64,000 nt of DNA. Origin: Abelmoschus esculentus. Lineage: Eukaryota; Streptophyta; Magnoliopsida; Malvales; Malvaceae. Below the pieces are notes generated by a model. That model was not told where the DNA came from. It did not search any database and worked only from the letters and a program-made list of their open reading frames with translations. The number at the start of each line of letters is the position of its first letter. The stretch's first letter is position 1. The stretch covers positions 382,001-446,000 of the forward strand of contig JAUCBN010000062.1 in NCBI GenBank assembly GCA_035048815.1. The letters run 5' to 3'. Positions 34,318 through 48,684 of this stretch are shown one piece after another. Both the position numbers and the translations under genes were made by a program.

Positions 34318-37300
34318 TCATTGAGTCTGTAGAATACTTGTTTCCCATTCAAATACACCAGATTCATCAACATCTTGCAGTGATAAACCCTGAAAATCTG
34401 AAGACCTCCTCCGAAGCACATTTGAGATTGTCAATAACAGTGATTGGCAGGCATGAACCTCGTCCATCCTCTCTAAATCAGTGAGTTGAGCTGATTCCTC
34501 CTCCCATGGCTGCTCAAATGACCTACCTCATAAATGAACTTCATTAGGAAATATACATTCGTATATGTATGCATGCATGTATGTATGTTTGTATGCGATT
34601 TACCATCACTTATCATTTATCATACAATTCATAAACAGAGATAAAAACGGGGAGAAGGGGAGAATATTTACCATCTCCAAGAAGGATTCAGTTCCGGGGG
34701 GCAGCGTATCTTCACACATAGGGTCACCATTGAAGTCCTTAAGTCATGCATTAAGTCTGAACCTAAGTCGGCAGAAGCAATAGAAAGGTTGAAAATGAAT
34801 CAAAAGTGGAGGAAATAAAAGCATTTATGCATGCAGAAAAACTATTTGATGTTGCAAAGTTCACAATGTGTAGCATTAGTTAGAAAAGTAATGTGTTCGG
34901 TGGTCACAAACCGATTAACCGATTTTATTCAATGGAAAATTAATTTTAATATACCTGTGAATTTGGAATCATCAGAAAAGAGTAGGAAACAAAGTGCAGA
35001 GACAACTGATGGAAGAACACTGCAATTTATGCCGAGAGACTGCTGGAGATAAAAGACTTGGGCCGCTAACATCTCCTCCAAGTCAGAGCTACATTTGTTG
35101 CCTTCTTTACTGTTCTTCACGACATATTCCAATAAAGACTGAAGATTTTTCAAGTTAGACCTGTCTGAAAACTTGGCAGTCGAAATGTTAGAAACCCCTG
35201 ACAGCTTCCCATGAATTATAGAAGCAGTAAGCCAGCGTAAAAGTTTTGACGCGAAGGACTCCTTGTGTGATGCATCCCTTGAGACTATTGGGACATGCAG
35301 ACCAGATTCTTGCCACTGAAGTACTTTTCTGGACTTGGACTTCAAAGCAGTAGAAGTAGCCCACATTAAAAAGCTTGAGAGCTTCTCTGGATTCTGCAAA
35401 ATACATTCAAGCAGAATATATCGCGACACAAAGTTCTCCTCATAGATACTCATAAACACGTTGGATAAATAAAATGTACGCTCCTAAGAAACTAAATACA
35501 GAGGGGAACGAACCATGCAGAAAATGTCAACAGGAGGTCCACTCAAAAGTATAGCTTCAAGCGCGCACTTGGCATTTCCACTACATCTTCCAATGTCATC
35601 TTCATTAACAGCAAGATAGATTTGAAACAAAACCTCGTGTGATAGAGTAAAATGAGGCTGGTACATTTGCCTGCTCCGGGACATCTTTAAAGTTGATATG
35701 ATAATCTGTAAAGTTGGATCAATGAATGCGGTGTATTCATTTATCAACTTCTTGCCACCAACTAGAAGTTTATATAGATGAGATGTAAGTTCCATCAGCT
35801 GTTCAAGGGCACAGCTTTGCAACCATTCAGCAATGTCGTTTGATGAAATGACCACTCTGACAATCTAAATAAAAAAAGTGAGAAAAAAAGGTTAGTAAAT
35901 AAAGCATCCAAGTTAACATTCAGCATAACCAGAGAGAAAATGCAGCGTTTAAAGGTCATGTAGCTATGAAAAACAGTAAAGTAATGGGACAATCTTTATG
36001 TAATGATAAGACTTAAACCATGAAATTCAAGCAGCATTCATACTATGCCCTACCATAAGTATGGACAAATATAATTAAGTATTCTAGTCAACATTTAGCA
36101 TAATATCCAGAGAGCATATGTAGCATTTAAAGAATAGAAAAAACTTTAGAGTGATGCAGAAGGTAACCTCTATAACCACAGCCAGCTCAGTTGAGAAACA
36201 TTTTTTTTCATCTTCAAGTAGCACCCTGCTATAGGTCGAGATAATAGATGACAACCATGGAAACAGACTGCAGTGTTCAACCAGATAATGCGCTGTTTTT
36301 TGCAACTGCACAGACTTTTTCAATATCTGCAAAGCAAACAAAATGAAATACCTTACTATACAAGGCAGCTAATCATCAACAGTATAAATATTGGTATCAT
36401 ATGCTTTTTTCAAGCATAGATTTTGTTCCTTTGACGTTGGCCATAACTGTTGAACTTGAATGGTATCGAATGAGAAACTATTCAAGATTATGAGACGTTT
36501 CAGAAAATATAACCTTTTTGAGATGCTTCAAAAAAATTGTGGAGTTAGCAAAAAATGCAGAAAATCAACCTCAAACTCTGAATACGATGACAGCAATTTT
36601 GGCATGCAAGTATTTCTATTGGAGAACCTAAAGAACTTCACCTTAATCTTAAGGGTATCCCAATAATATGGTATATGTCCATCTTCATTTGAGTAATATT
36701 TTAGCTCAATTTCAACTTGCCTTTTCCCTTTCTATTCTCTTCAAAACCCAAACTCTTACACTTAAGTACTCGAACCACTATCATACCAATACAAAACCTA
36801 ATTCTTCCCCATCTTTCACCACACTTAAGTTCTTCAAGGACTGGCATTTAATGTATTCACTACCTTTATATATGACTAATCCAGTATAAACTTTAAAGAA
36901 CCCTAAAACATTATCAAACTTAAAATACACTTCATTACCATAACCAAACATCAACTAGGTACGTAATGATCCAGAACCCCAGGCTACTCAATTTATTATA
37001 GTATAGAACTTAATTATACACCAAACGTAATTAGTGTAAATTTATTTAAATGTAGCTCTTTCAAAGAGGATATATACATAGGTAATGGAATCACAATAAA
37101 ATAAGATAGCATGTATCTGTGATAAGATAATAAAGAGCAAAGTAAATTTACAGAAAAAGCTCCACACTATAACATTTTCAAGAAACAAGAAATGGCAAGA
37201 AAGCCTGGTAATTATATGATATAAAAGTTTATAATAAAACAAACAAGAAGCTACGCAGCTTAAATATTACCTGAAGAATTATTTTTTGGGTCTCAGCATC

Positions 37301-40300
37301 TGAAAAAGGGGAAACATAAAAGCTCATTACAGTCTCTAGAATAGAGCTCCTGATATATAACCAAGCATCGTCCTCTAAATTAAGCCCAGCATAGGATAGC
37401 CGAAGAATCCAGAGCTGCTGTGCCCTATAGTTAACAGCATTGCTATGGAAAAAATCATGGAACAGGGGTATTTGCTGCAAACACAAACGAACCATATAAA
37501 GAGTTGGCCACCATATATAGCAAATTGGAAAGGAGAAAGCAATTTAAAAAAAAAATTAATGAAAAGTTCTTTCAGAATTTTATAGAACTTGTCTAGGTGA
37601 TGAACAAATACCTTCATATTCACCCTAGAAGAGTCCATCAAAAGCTTATTTAAGGTTGAATAATGCTCATGCAAAGTGTCCAACAAAATCAGTGACGTCT
37701 CTGCAGCAAAAAGGGATATAATAGAAGGGATTCTTTGCCATGGCTCTTCTATTCCATTTTGAATATACATCAACAACAGGTGAAGTCGCATAACTTCTTT
37801 TTTCTTCTTATACCCCTGAAATAGTTAATTTGAACATTGGATAAACAGTACTTTACCAAAATTTTCATGCAATTTAGCAAACAAAACAACATAGCGATAC
37901 CATCTAGGCCAATTAGCAGCTTACGTCCTAGTCTACATTCAATTATCAATTTTTAAGGAATCCACTTCCAGAAAGAATTAGTTAATACAGGGAAATCTCA
38001 TAATTTACGATCTTCAAGGATTGGGGAAGCATCAATCTAAAACAGACAAATTGTGTGCCAATCGCCGAGAAACTTGTAATACTACCAAGGAGCAGTTTAA
38101 TTTTAAGCAGACAGGAGTATCAGCTGAACTTATGTTTGTTATTTGTCAAAGTAATTCTAGTTTCCTTTTTGCTGGTGGAAAGTGAGAGTTTGAATTGTGC
38201 GAACATCATTAGACTGACCACATAACCTCAAAAGAAAGATGAGAATAAGTTTTGCTTTCTGCGAAGCTCATTTTGAAAAAGACAAAAAGGATATAGGGGA
38301 TAGCAAAAAAGGAGATCATAGGAAAAGTTATCAAAGAACGGCTCACCATGACTATGAGCAAAGACAAAAAGGACACAAGATGGAAATCCTTCACCATTCG
38401 GTTCAACAAGATTTTAGTTGGCTTAAACTAAACATGGACTGTATCTGGAAAAGTAGGTGCTAAGGGAGGTATTAGAGGGAAACAAGATACAAGATTTTAC
38501 TTGCTTCTTTGGAGATTGCTCAATCAACCTTGTTGAACTTTCATGTATATGACATGAAATTTAAACGGTCAAGAGTATAGGACTTGACAAAACAGACAGA
38601 CTGATTCATCAAGCTCCATGCTCATGATCAAACAACCCACCCCAACTTAACACCCTCTTTCCCATTTCATCCAAACTGTAAAAGATCTCTTAACACATTG
38701 GATGGGTGTACTTATCCATATCTTAGCCAAAACAAATTATGTAGCAGAAAGGTTAGCCAACAAAAGTTTATTTACACACCCCAAATCCAGCAGGCTCCAG
38801 ACAATCCAAAACTACTTTGTCTTGCTGACATTGCTGGAATTGGATATTACAGACTTGTTTAATCATTTTCTTCAGAACTGTTGATCCTCCCTTCAACGAA
38901 AGAAAAGTTTCAACGATAATTGACACTGGTACCAAAAAATTTAAATATTTAATACCTCCAGTAAAATCTTGAATCTCGAAAGAACTTCATATGCCAATTT
39001 TCGCAACCCAAGATCAGGAGAAGATGTACTAACAAATGCAACAGCAAGCAAGCCTAGACCAGTGAACTCGACTGGTTCAATATAGCCGGCCGATAAGCTA
39101 TGAATTGAAAAGTGCATGATAAAAACAGGATCATATAGCAAAATTTTTCCAGCACCGAGAGAACATGGCTGCAAAAATTGAAATTATAAAAACAGTTTAG
39201 CATAATCACAACATCCAATACAAATGCTAGAGGTACAGAACAGAATAATTGAACAAAGTAACTAAAAAGTACCTCAATCATATCCATAAGATTATCAGTT
39301 CGAAACTTGTTCAAGGATAAATGCTCTTCACTAGCAGTTCTATCATAAGGGAAGTGCAGCACTGTTGCAGCACATACTTTTGGGTCAACTGAAAGACCCT
39401 CCCTATACTTAATTTTTCGACCTTCTTGAACTGCTTCAGTATCAGTCATGCTATCAGTAGAAGCACCATGCTTCAACATTTGTTCTTTTTTTGCTTCAGT
39501 AGCAGCAGTGCCCCAAAGGTAATCCATTTCTGTAATATATTTAGATCCCGATGATTGAATTGACTCAACCACATTCATCAGACTGTATATCTCCAAGTCA
39601 ATTTCACTAAGTGTTGCACCATAAGAAGATAAAAGTAATGAATGCAATTCTTTAAGGTTTATGCCATTATCATTTCCAGAGTCAAAACCTGAATGATTAG
39701 CACCAGAGAGGAGTATCCTAAGTAACTTGAGAATTTCCAACTGCTTACACATTCCAGCTGCTTCCTGGTCATCTTTACCGTCAATCATATATGAATGGAT
39801 ATGATGGGTAACAAGTAATCTCAGAATACTGGACATTGGCTTGAAAAATGTACCGATCTCTGAGACAGACGGTTTAGAGATAGAGTGAATCATAGAGCCA
39901 AACTGAGAGTGACCAAGCAACATTTGAAGGCATAAAACACGTGAAAACTTTCCCTCTGACAGCAATAAAAGGATGCTTCTTAGAATTTTCAGTGTATTGG
40001 AATCTTCAAATCTGTGGAGGAGAGTGGATCTCATTAACTGTTCTACAAAAGGAATAGATTGCAACTGAAATAGATAGTCATGCATTTTTCTGGTCAGTTG
40101 AAAAATATTTCTCAAGATGAAAACTTCCAAACATCTGTACAAGCATAGGCAATCCCCATTACTTGTTGCTAATATTGATGTTGAATAGGCCGGAACTATT
40201 GGTATTTTCTTAACCATTCGTTGCCATGCACTCACTAAAGCATTCATAAAATGCATTCTTGATGAATCCACTTTATTAGACCCCAATATTAATGAGGTTT

Positions 40301-43300
40301 CCTTCAAGCCTTCGTCTGCTTCTTTGGCCATAAACAGAACTTTATCATCTTCTGGAAATAACATCATCCTGCAGAATGATATTTTGGCAATAACTTTATT
40401 AATATGGTTCATTGACTTGTTAACTGAATTAAAATCCATTTCACTATCATTGCAATCAATCAGTTCTTCATGTGTATCAGAACATGGAAAAATGGAATTG
40501 AAAAGCTCCAATCGCTTTTTCAGTTTCACAGAATCTCCACTTAAGAAAAAGTGATATCTCAATATATGAATTGATTTCCCAAGAAGACTTCCATCAAGCA
40601 GATTAAAAAGTTCTTCAGCAGAAGATGGCAAACTATCACTGTAATCCTCCAGAAATATATCTCCGGACACAAAGCTCTTCCAATGCATGAAACCATTCAA
40701 CAGCATCTTCGAATAAAAAGATGGTATAATTTCAAAATGGTGGTAAAACTGCTTCTCAAATTTCACAAAAACTGAATTTAGCAATGATAAAGCAGCAGGA
40801 AGTAGCATCAAATAATCCTGCTCTGAAAGGGAATAGCTAGAGACTTCTTTCATCAAAATGCCATTGGAAAGAAATTTTTTGTTTAAAATGCTTAAAAATA
40901 ATTTCCCAAAGACTGACAGATGCAGGGGACTCATCTCAATAAGAAGATGCAACAGTTTAGCTTTCACAATACTGGTCCTACAAATGCAGTGAGAAACCAT
41001 TTCTACAGGAGTGCTGATTATAACCCTTGACATTGCTACGCTTGAAGGATGAAATTCACCATGAAGCATGTTGTTTTGCCTATACACAGCACCAATAGAT
41101 CTTAGTAAACACGAATTGGCAAAATCCAAATTGAAATTACAGGCAAGTTTACAAACTTTAACATAGATATCCTCCAAAATGTTAACATCAAAAGTCTTCT
41201 CTTCCACTTCCCATAAGAAACCATATGGTACTCTCTTTATTAGAGGCTGCTGCAAATAAGCGGACAGAACTTCAAAAGCACCAGCAACAATTGAAAAACC
41301 AACAGAAAGAGCCGACATTACATGAACATTTGCAACTGTGAGTTCATTCACATCAATTCTACAAAACATCCAATGCCCCAACTCAAGAAGCTCAAAAGGG
41401 GATATAGATTGAATCAAAGCATGTACAGCACAAAACGATAAGAGAAGTGGTTGTGAATCTCCACTAACAATGCACAAATCCAACCTGTCCCTTACGACTA
41501 TAAACAACCTTTGTACCAAGGAACTGAAAGCCCTTTGAAATGTCCTTTTTGCTCCATCATCAATGACAGAATAATGGCTTTTGGAAACAGACAAATAGTA
41601 GTCCAAAGTTGCAGTCAACAGATCCAGGATTTGATGATCCAATTTATGAAGCCTTTGCCTAGATAAACTCAGAAAAGCATCTAAACTATTCCCTATGAGT
41701 CCTGTTGTCATTTGACTTACCTCCTTATTCCAACTCATAGGGCAATTCAGTGATGAAATCACTTCAGGATGACATAAGATGGTTTCTGCCACTTCCCTTA
41801 ATGTTTCTGCTGACAAAATAACCTCACTATCCATAGAACATTCAAACTCAGTCTTTAAAGTTGATAGTTGGGAATACATGTTCTTTACAAGAATCAAACA
41901 CGTATCAGAAAGTTGTTCCTGTTCAGTTAACTGTTTATTTCTATAAAAGAACAGTACACGATAAAACCAAAATAATACAAGGCGAAGACAGGAAATGACA
42001 TAACCACCAGTCCATTCTGACATTTTAGTCAAAAGCAAGTCCTGCATTTTGGAGTGCTCTGATAAATAAAGAGCGTCAATACTTATAACTGCAGAAAATA
42101 GCACGTGAAAGGGAACCTGCTTCAAAAGCAAACTAAATGCTGTGGCAGCTGATTCCATTGTATCAAAATCAATGTCAAAGGGCATTCCTTCAGCGTCACC
42201 ATGGCCTTTTTTATGGATCATTACAAAAGCCAATTCTATACCAGGGAAAAATACTTCAGGCCATAAATTAGAAAGACCAACAAGAAAATTTTGCTCACTA
42301 AAGATTATTGATGACAATAGTGGGATAGTTACTCCAAGCTTCACAGAAATAGTCATTACCAAAGGAAAATTCATTAATAAATCCTCAGGTGTAGCACACA
42401 GCATTGCAGAATAAAAGGCTTTCACTATTCCAGTTAGTTCACCACCATCCTCATCTCTAATAACCTTTTTCACTTCGCCAAGTGTCTTTGCAAAAGAACT
42501 ATCATCAGCAATGGCAGTTTTGTCAATTGAAAGAAAGTCTTGAGGCTGTTGATAGAATGCATTTTGTGAAAAGTACAATAAGCTCTTCAATGGTCTCCAC
42601 TCACATAAGAAATCCCCAGAATCGTAAACCATGGAATGGCGATCACCAAGTCCCTTGGACAAAGCTGATTGAATTAAATCAGACAATAATCTCGCATCTA
42701 CCTATCAAATTTCAGTGGTCTTAGAAAATAAAAATAGACAGTTTTCAAGCATTATTTAAAGTGCAAAAATCTGTACCTGTGTCTGCAAGAGATACTTCAA
42801 TGTATTGCACACATACAAAGATATCATTGACTTCTCAGGCAATGAAAAGGTTCCAGATGAGGAGTTGAGCAATCTCACACACTTATCAAGGGCACATATA
42901 GTGAGAGGGCTAAACTTAGGTGATATACCTGTAGCAGTACAACATTAGTGACTTCAGTGAATAAGACTACCATTTACCATGAATTTTGAGGAAGAAGGTA
43001 TACTACCATTTACCACAACATAAGTAGTGGCTTCAGTAAACAAGACAAGATGCAGCAATGCTAATCTGATCATACAAGCTAATCTTAGTTCTAAAGTAGT
43101 TGTAAATAAATTGAACAGGAAGAAGGTATACTTTGCAATTGCATGAGCTAAATATTAAGAATAACCAAGAACAGGGAAAGCAATAACAAAACTAAAGCAA
43201 AGAACCAGTACAGCATGCAACTTCATTATCTATTTCTTTGTAATGCGATAAAGCTACCAAATTGTTTACCAAGGCAAATTAACTGTAAAAGTATATAAAA

Positions 43301-46300
43301 AATAGATTTCAAGCTCGTGGAATCTCTAATAAATTCTCAAAATAGCTAAAACACGGACAAGCTTTGTTCACCTACAATTCTTTCGATATTGGAAAGCAAA
43401 AATTCGCTATTTGATTTCAGATAAACCGATACTTCAACAAGCTATCTCAATGTCAAACAGCTTAAAGCAATATAAACATTGAAACTTTAATGCAGCCATC
43501 AGTAGAAGCATAAATATACACTACCCCCATATCTCTTTTTGTTTGCATCCATTTGAGTTAATGGATATTAAGATAGGGGGAAGGCTTCAATTGCAAAAAA
43601 AGTTATAGCCTTCAATTTTAATGCCTTTTAATACAGAAAGTAAAAATAAAATTATGAAAACCAAATTGGAATACAGAGTGCAGGTCGGGTATTCAAAATG
43701 GAAAGGAATACTGTTCTGGGACATCCTGACAAGGAAAGCCAGACAAAGAAAACTAGCTAATTGTTATTAGTAACTAAAAATTCATTTTACAAACCATGTG
43801 TGCAAGTGTAACAAACAATATTAGGTCAACAAAAGCAAATGAATTACTAGTTACCTTTAAAGCCTTCTAAGCAGGATATATGTTGCCTAACAATATCCCA
43901 ATGTTTGAACAGATTATTCCCAATAGTGGAAATTGCATCACCTAAGAATGAAATAACAACTCCAGACAGGCTCTGCGGCACTTCTACCGCTTGCACCTCC
44001 ATAGGTGATTTAGTTCTGCTATAACCTGGCAAAAATAAGAACCATGCGTCAATTTCAGACAGGTCTCTGTCAAAGGCACCAGTACTCGACATAGCTGCTC
44101 TCGCCAGAATATATGCTCGATTCTTTATATCACTATTTGGTGAGAGTGTTAGCAAGTTAATGAATATCTGCAGATGCCTGTACATCAGTAACGGGGTTCT
44201 GTTGGATTTTCCATTCCCTGGAGGGCATCCAATGTATTCAATTAGCAAAGAGAGAAGAGAACACTGCAGATCAATTGGTAATGCTGGACTGCTCAGAAGA
44301 TTCATGAAGAAATCAAACGATCCCTCTAATACAGTTGGTACTGCCCGCTGCATTAAATAAAAATAATTTAAAAACGATCTTAGAATTATAGCAGGTATAC
44401 TTTTGAATTCAGAATAGAAAAGAATCATAATCTTTCAATTTCCTCAACATTAATGCTATAATACTATGTATGGTGTTAAACCATTGCATTCATTGAGTAC
44501 CTAGACTGGAAACTTCATCATGCAAAAGAATCATTTTAAGCAAACTAAACTTCCACGAGATATGCTCCACCAGTTGAACCAGTGGATCTTGATGATAGAT
44601 CTCACAAACAAAGTTATCTGGATTGAAACATAGAACATGCATAGTCGAAAAACTGAAACTTACAAGATATATAGTGAGAGTATCAATGAGCTTAGAGTAG
44701 AAGTACGTCTCCACATCTTTTAATTCCACAAGAGGGTTGGACTTGGGGTATAAACCCCAAATTTCTGAAATGACATTCAAAAATTCCCTTCCCGTGTCCA
44801 ACTCATCTGTCATATTTGCATCAGCAACCATGTCATGATCCTCGGGCATGCAAATGTCAAGAACAGAACTTATTCCACCTACAATAATGTCTGAATCCTC
44901 GTTCAAAACAGCAGCTTTCAATTTCTTTGAACTACTTTTTTCTGAATTTTTTTCTAAACCAGGTTTCCTCTTCAAAGAAGACTTTGGAGTTCTACCATGA
45001 CAACCCAGTGAAGAAAGTAGTGTCAGCAAGACCTGTGTATCAGGAAGCAAAGTTCGAACCTCATTCTGAATATCTTGCTTCAACGATACCCATTTTCCCA
45101 TCATCTGATTTCTCACACCAGAAATGCGGTTCAAAGAGCCCATGAAGGAATCCAACAACTTCAGTGCCTCCAAAAGTAGCCTTAAGGCTCCATGTTTCAC
45201 AAGAAAATCAGAGTGAAGCAAACCCTTGGTGACTACAGATCTGCTGAGTGGACGAGGACATATGCAACTAAGAATGTCCTGCACATCAGCACTGTCAAAG
45301 GAAGGTGGATCATGAGACATTGCATCAAGGAAACCAAATGGATTTCCGACAGCCACCGACGAAATCAAGCTCGCAGCCAGAGAAACAGAAGAAAACCTGC
45401 AAGTGCTTCAGTTACATGAATACATGTGATAATATTAACAAAGATAAAATGCAGGAAATTATGAAACTGATGCATAAAACTGACCAAATAGGAGATGCAT
45501 GATCTTCAACACTATATGGGAACTCATTCATATAGGCAGCACCCAAGGTTGGTCTTCCCCTAACTGTAGCCAAAAGTAAGTCCTTATGATAGCTGACCTC
45601 TATCGCTCTTAGCTTTTTCATGACCCCTAAAAGTCTCGTTGGATTACCCTTTAATGGATTAGGCTTTCTGTCCAAAGCAGGCATCAGCCCATTACTAGGA
45701 TCAGTGCAAACCATGAGAAGAACACAGTAGGCCAGTTCTGCTGCAACACCACCATTCTCCCTTCCGGATATGTTCACCAGCTGTTCCAAAGTAACACTAC
45801 CAAAGAGCACGCTCCTAAGACCAGGGGGCACCAATGACTCTTCTGTGAGTACCCTATCACGTAATGTAGCCAAAATATACAAAACGGTTTCATCATCATC
45901 ATTCCCAAGGCCTCTCAATACACCAGAATACATATCCCTTTGTTGCAAGACCCATCTCAATAAGCCTGGTTTCCCCATCTCCAAAAACGACATAGCAAAC
46001 CCAACAAATGACTTTCTAGTCGAATGTTTTTTCTTATCAATCTGCGTTCTTTTTTTATACTCAGAAAGCTTGGAAAACCCCTGGAGTTTAAAGTCAAATT
46101 TCTTTGCAACCTCAGAAGCCAACCCTGAACCCCGCCTAACAACCGAACCCATCAACAAAAGTGCAGCATTCTGACGCTTCCCATCTTTACTACTCAATTC
46201 CTTATAAACATCCTCCAACTTTTCATCAACAATCAATCTAGCAAACTTATCAAGCGCCCTACTCACACCCAATTTATCATTATATCTTCTCCCCTGGGGA

Positions 46301-46623
46301 TGACACAAAATGGCCGAAATCAACTTCAAAGCATACGAAGTCCCAGGTTTACCCTGTCGGAGCTTCCAAGCTTCTAGAAGCTCCGACAAGGAAGGAGAAG
46401 TTTGGACATAAAGACGAAGCAATTCAGTTCCAGCATCAGTTTTGAGCAACTTAACAAACTCTTTGGTAGCATCCGAAAACAATTTGATTTCGATAGATTT
46501 AATCTTATGCAATAAATCATCCAGTTTAGCTTCGAATGACGAAGCTTCAATAACAGTTGTTACAGAAACTCCTTCCTTTTGCTCTCCTTCAAAATCACTT
46601 TCGGTACCATTATCACTAGCCAT
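34318..46623 (-). CDS. URB1: URB1 (Npa1) homologue, nucleolar pre-ribosome assembly factor
   Basis: Large alpha-helical repeat protein that acts in early 60S pre-ribosome assembly in the nucleolus. Thirteen exons, 5' to 3': 46623-45485, 45396-44664, 44347-43855, 42928-42777, 42701-39273, 39168-38956, 37815-37612, 37474-37271, 36326-36168, 35864-35514, 35393-34955, 34762-34672, 34522-34318. All phases agree; the total is about 2603 residues. The N-terminal Npa1/URB1_N region spans exons 1-3 (RLLGVMKKLRAIEVSYHKDL, TVRGRPTLGAAYMNEFP); exon 5 is a 3.4-kb exon of helical repeats; the C-terminus reads RCPPELNPSWRW/SFEQPWEEESAQ. The start at 46623 gives MASDNGTESDFEGEQ, usual for the family. Exon 2 could read through its donor (GTAAGT, 44663) for about 58 more codons, but homology favours splicing to RAVPTVLEGSFDF. 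No damage seen. Confidence 0.93.
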
Positions 46624-48000
46624 CTCTGCAACTAAAGATTAACCAGAATTAATAAAAAAATTCCAAACAAATTTCATTATTAGAAGAAAAAGACAGCTTT
46701 TACAATATATTAATTAGAAACAGAGCAAGCACGAAACAAAACCAAGCCAACTTTAACAAACATCCTCACCTAGTCCCCGCCGTGGTAGAAGCAGAAACCG
46801 CGGTTATAACCGGGTGCGCAGCGCCGATATCAGGTCAACCTAAACCCGACCGTTTTCTAAATTACAGGACGGGTTTAAGAAATAGCGACCGTTTAAGTTT
46901 CCCAATCTGAAAATTGCAGGTAGGGTTTATTGTTTAAGAAAGGGAGGGTTTGGGGTGAGATTTTATTTGGGTATAATTCATAAATGGTAACTAGATTTAG
47001 TTAATTATTTAATTTGGTAATTAAACTTTGAATTACTTCAATCTCGTCATTAAATTTTATTTTTTTTCAATATTACTACTTACTCTTTATCGGATATTAA
47101 TAGTATTTAAAATATTTTATACAATAACATATTCAGTTTTTTATATTTATATATTAAAACAATTTACTCTTAATTTAAAAAAATATAAAATTTAATTATT
47201 ATTTTGTAATATTTAAAAATTTGGTTATTGTTTTGTGTTTTCAATTATTTTGGTACTTTATATTTTATTTTGTTTAGTTTTTTTTTTATTTCCATGATAT
47301 TTTTTATATTTATATGATATATATTATTTAATATTAAATTTGATATTGTTTCTCCATATGACTTTCATTTTGTTATTTTTTGTCTATCTTTGTTTCGGTT
47401 CTTAGAATTAAATATTAGTAGACATTTATAATCATCGTAGAGTTGTATTAATGTCAAATTATCAATGATCTTAATTTTTATTTTATATTTCTATCGATAG
47501 TATTTATCTTTTATCATTGATAATAATTTTTATGTATATCTATTATTTGTTTGTATTATTTAGTAAATTTTTTAATATTTTTATTTTTATTCTAGTTTAC
47601 TTTTAAAGGTTAATTTATGTTATATGATAAATTTTTTATATGCATAAAACTTTAAATTCAAAATTTGCTTTAGTTATATCAAATTTCGATCAATCTCATT
47701 AATAAAATAATATTAGAATAATTATATATATTAAAGAAATAAATTATCAGTAATGAGAAATACTTTAATTTTATAAATGGAGATTAAAATTAATCACTGC
47801 ACCACATCTAATGTGATTAGATGTAGTCTAATTTTAATTATTCATAGAGTGGTTCCAACTTCCATGTAGATTTGCCTAACTATGCATAAATGCAACTCTT
47901 TCAACGGAATGTCATGCCACGGCCACCACCAACGACTCCACCACTGTATATAAACCTCCACCATTTCAGAACACCACCATCCAACACTTGTTTCATCGTA
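46624..48000. other. Divergent intergenic region between URB1 and the osmotin-like gene
   Basis: 46624 to about 46930 is probably the URB1 5' UTR/promoter (relatively GC-rich around 46780-46870). From about 46970 to 47760 it is extremely AT-rich with no recognisable element. The osmotin-like promoter is at the right end. Confidence 0.6.
47947..47954 (+). promoter_or_regulatory. TATA box of the osmotin-like gene
   Basis: TATATAAA located 54 bp before the ATG at 48001. It argues against using the in-frame ATG at 47890, which lies upstream of the TATA box. Confidence 0.6.
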
Positions 48001-48684
48001 ATGAACACCGCCTTCATACCCTCCGCAACCCTTTCTTTCCTCTTTCTGATTCTGACCCTCTTCGGCTTATCCCATGCAGCCACATTCATTATCAGAAACA
48101 ACTGTCCTTACACCGTCTGGGCGGCTGCCGTGCCAGGTGGTGGCAAAAGACTGAACCGTGGTGATAGATGGCAAATCAGTGCACCCCCTGGAACCACACA
48201 AGCCCGCATTTGGGCTCGAACCAACTGCCAGTTCGATGCCGCCGGGAAAGGGAAGTGCCAGACCGGTGACTGCGGCGGGGTCCTTCAATGCAAGGGATAC
48301 GGTCAACCCCCTAACACGCTAGCCGAATATGCCTTACGCCAATATGCTAACCAGGATTTCATTGACATCTCCAACATCGATGGTTTCAACGTTCCCATGG
48401 AGTTCAGCTCCAACTCCTCAGGGTGCACTAGGGTTATCAAGTGTACGGCCGACATCGTCGGGCAGTACCCGAATGAGTTGAAGGTTCCCGGAGGCTGCAA
48501 CGGGCCTTGCCCGACGTTCAGGACCGAAGAACATTGCTGCAACTCCGGTAAATGTGGACCTACAAAGTTCTCAAGGTTTTTCAAGGAAAGGTGCCCCGAT
48601 GCTTATAGTTACCCTAAGGATGACCCAACGAGCTTGTTTACTTGCCCCTCAGGGACTAACTACAAGGTTATATTCTGCCCATGA
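48001..48684 (+). CDS. Osmotin-like thaumatin protein (PR-5)
   Basis: Secreted or vacuolar PR-5 defence protein, 227 residues, single exon. Signal peptide 1-26 (ending FGLSHA), mature ATFIIRNNCPYTVWAAAVPG. It keeps the thaumatin signature (QTGDCGGVLQC), the REDDD acidic-cleft environment (ARIWARTNC, DFIDISNIDGFNVP) and the osmotin C-terminus (FTCPSGTNYKVIFCP). I count 15 cysteines where osmotins have 16: the Cys expected in the osmotin GECPAEL motif is Tyr156 here (GQYPNEL, codon 48466-48468). By thaumatin numbering this is Cys134, partner of Cys145, which is retained in PGGCNGPC. Start at 48001 chosen from the signal peptide and the TATA box at 47947. The thaumatin-kinase gene earlier in the window keeps all 16. 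Confidence 0.95.
   Translation: MNTAFIPSATLSFLFLILTLFGLSHAATFIIRNNCPYTVWAAAVPGGGKRLNRGDRWQISAPPGTTQARIWARTNCQFDAAGKGKCQTGDCGGVLQCKGYGQPPNTLAEYALRQYANQDFIDISNIDGFNVPMEFSSNSSGCTRVIKCTADIVGQYPNELKVPGGCNGPCPTFRTEEHCCNSGKCGPTKFSRFFKERCPDAYSYPKDDPTSLFTCPSGTNYKVIFCP

Noticed and set aside
38239..38463. Plus-strand frame inside an URB1 intron
   Set aside because: Low complexity Lys/His-rich frame with no support; intronic sequence of the minus-strand gene.
47890..48000. Upstream in-frame ATG extending the osmotin-like protein by 37 residues
   Set aside because: It lies before the TATATAAA box and would bury the signal peptide; 48001 gives a normal PR-5 start.
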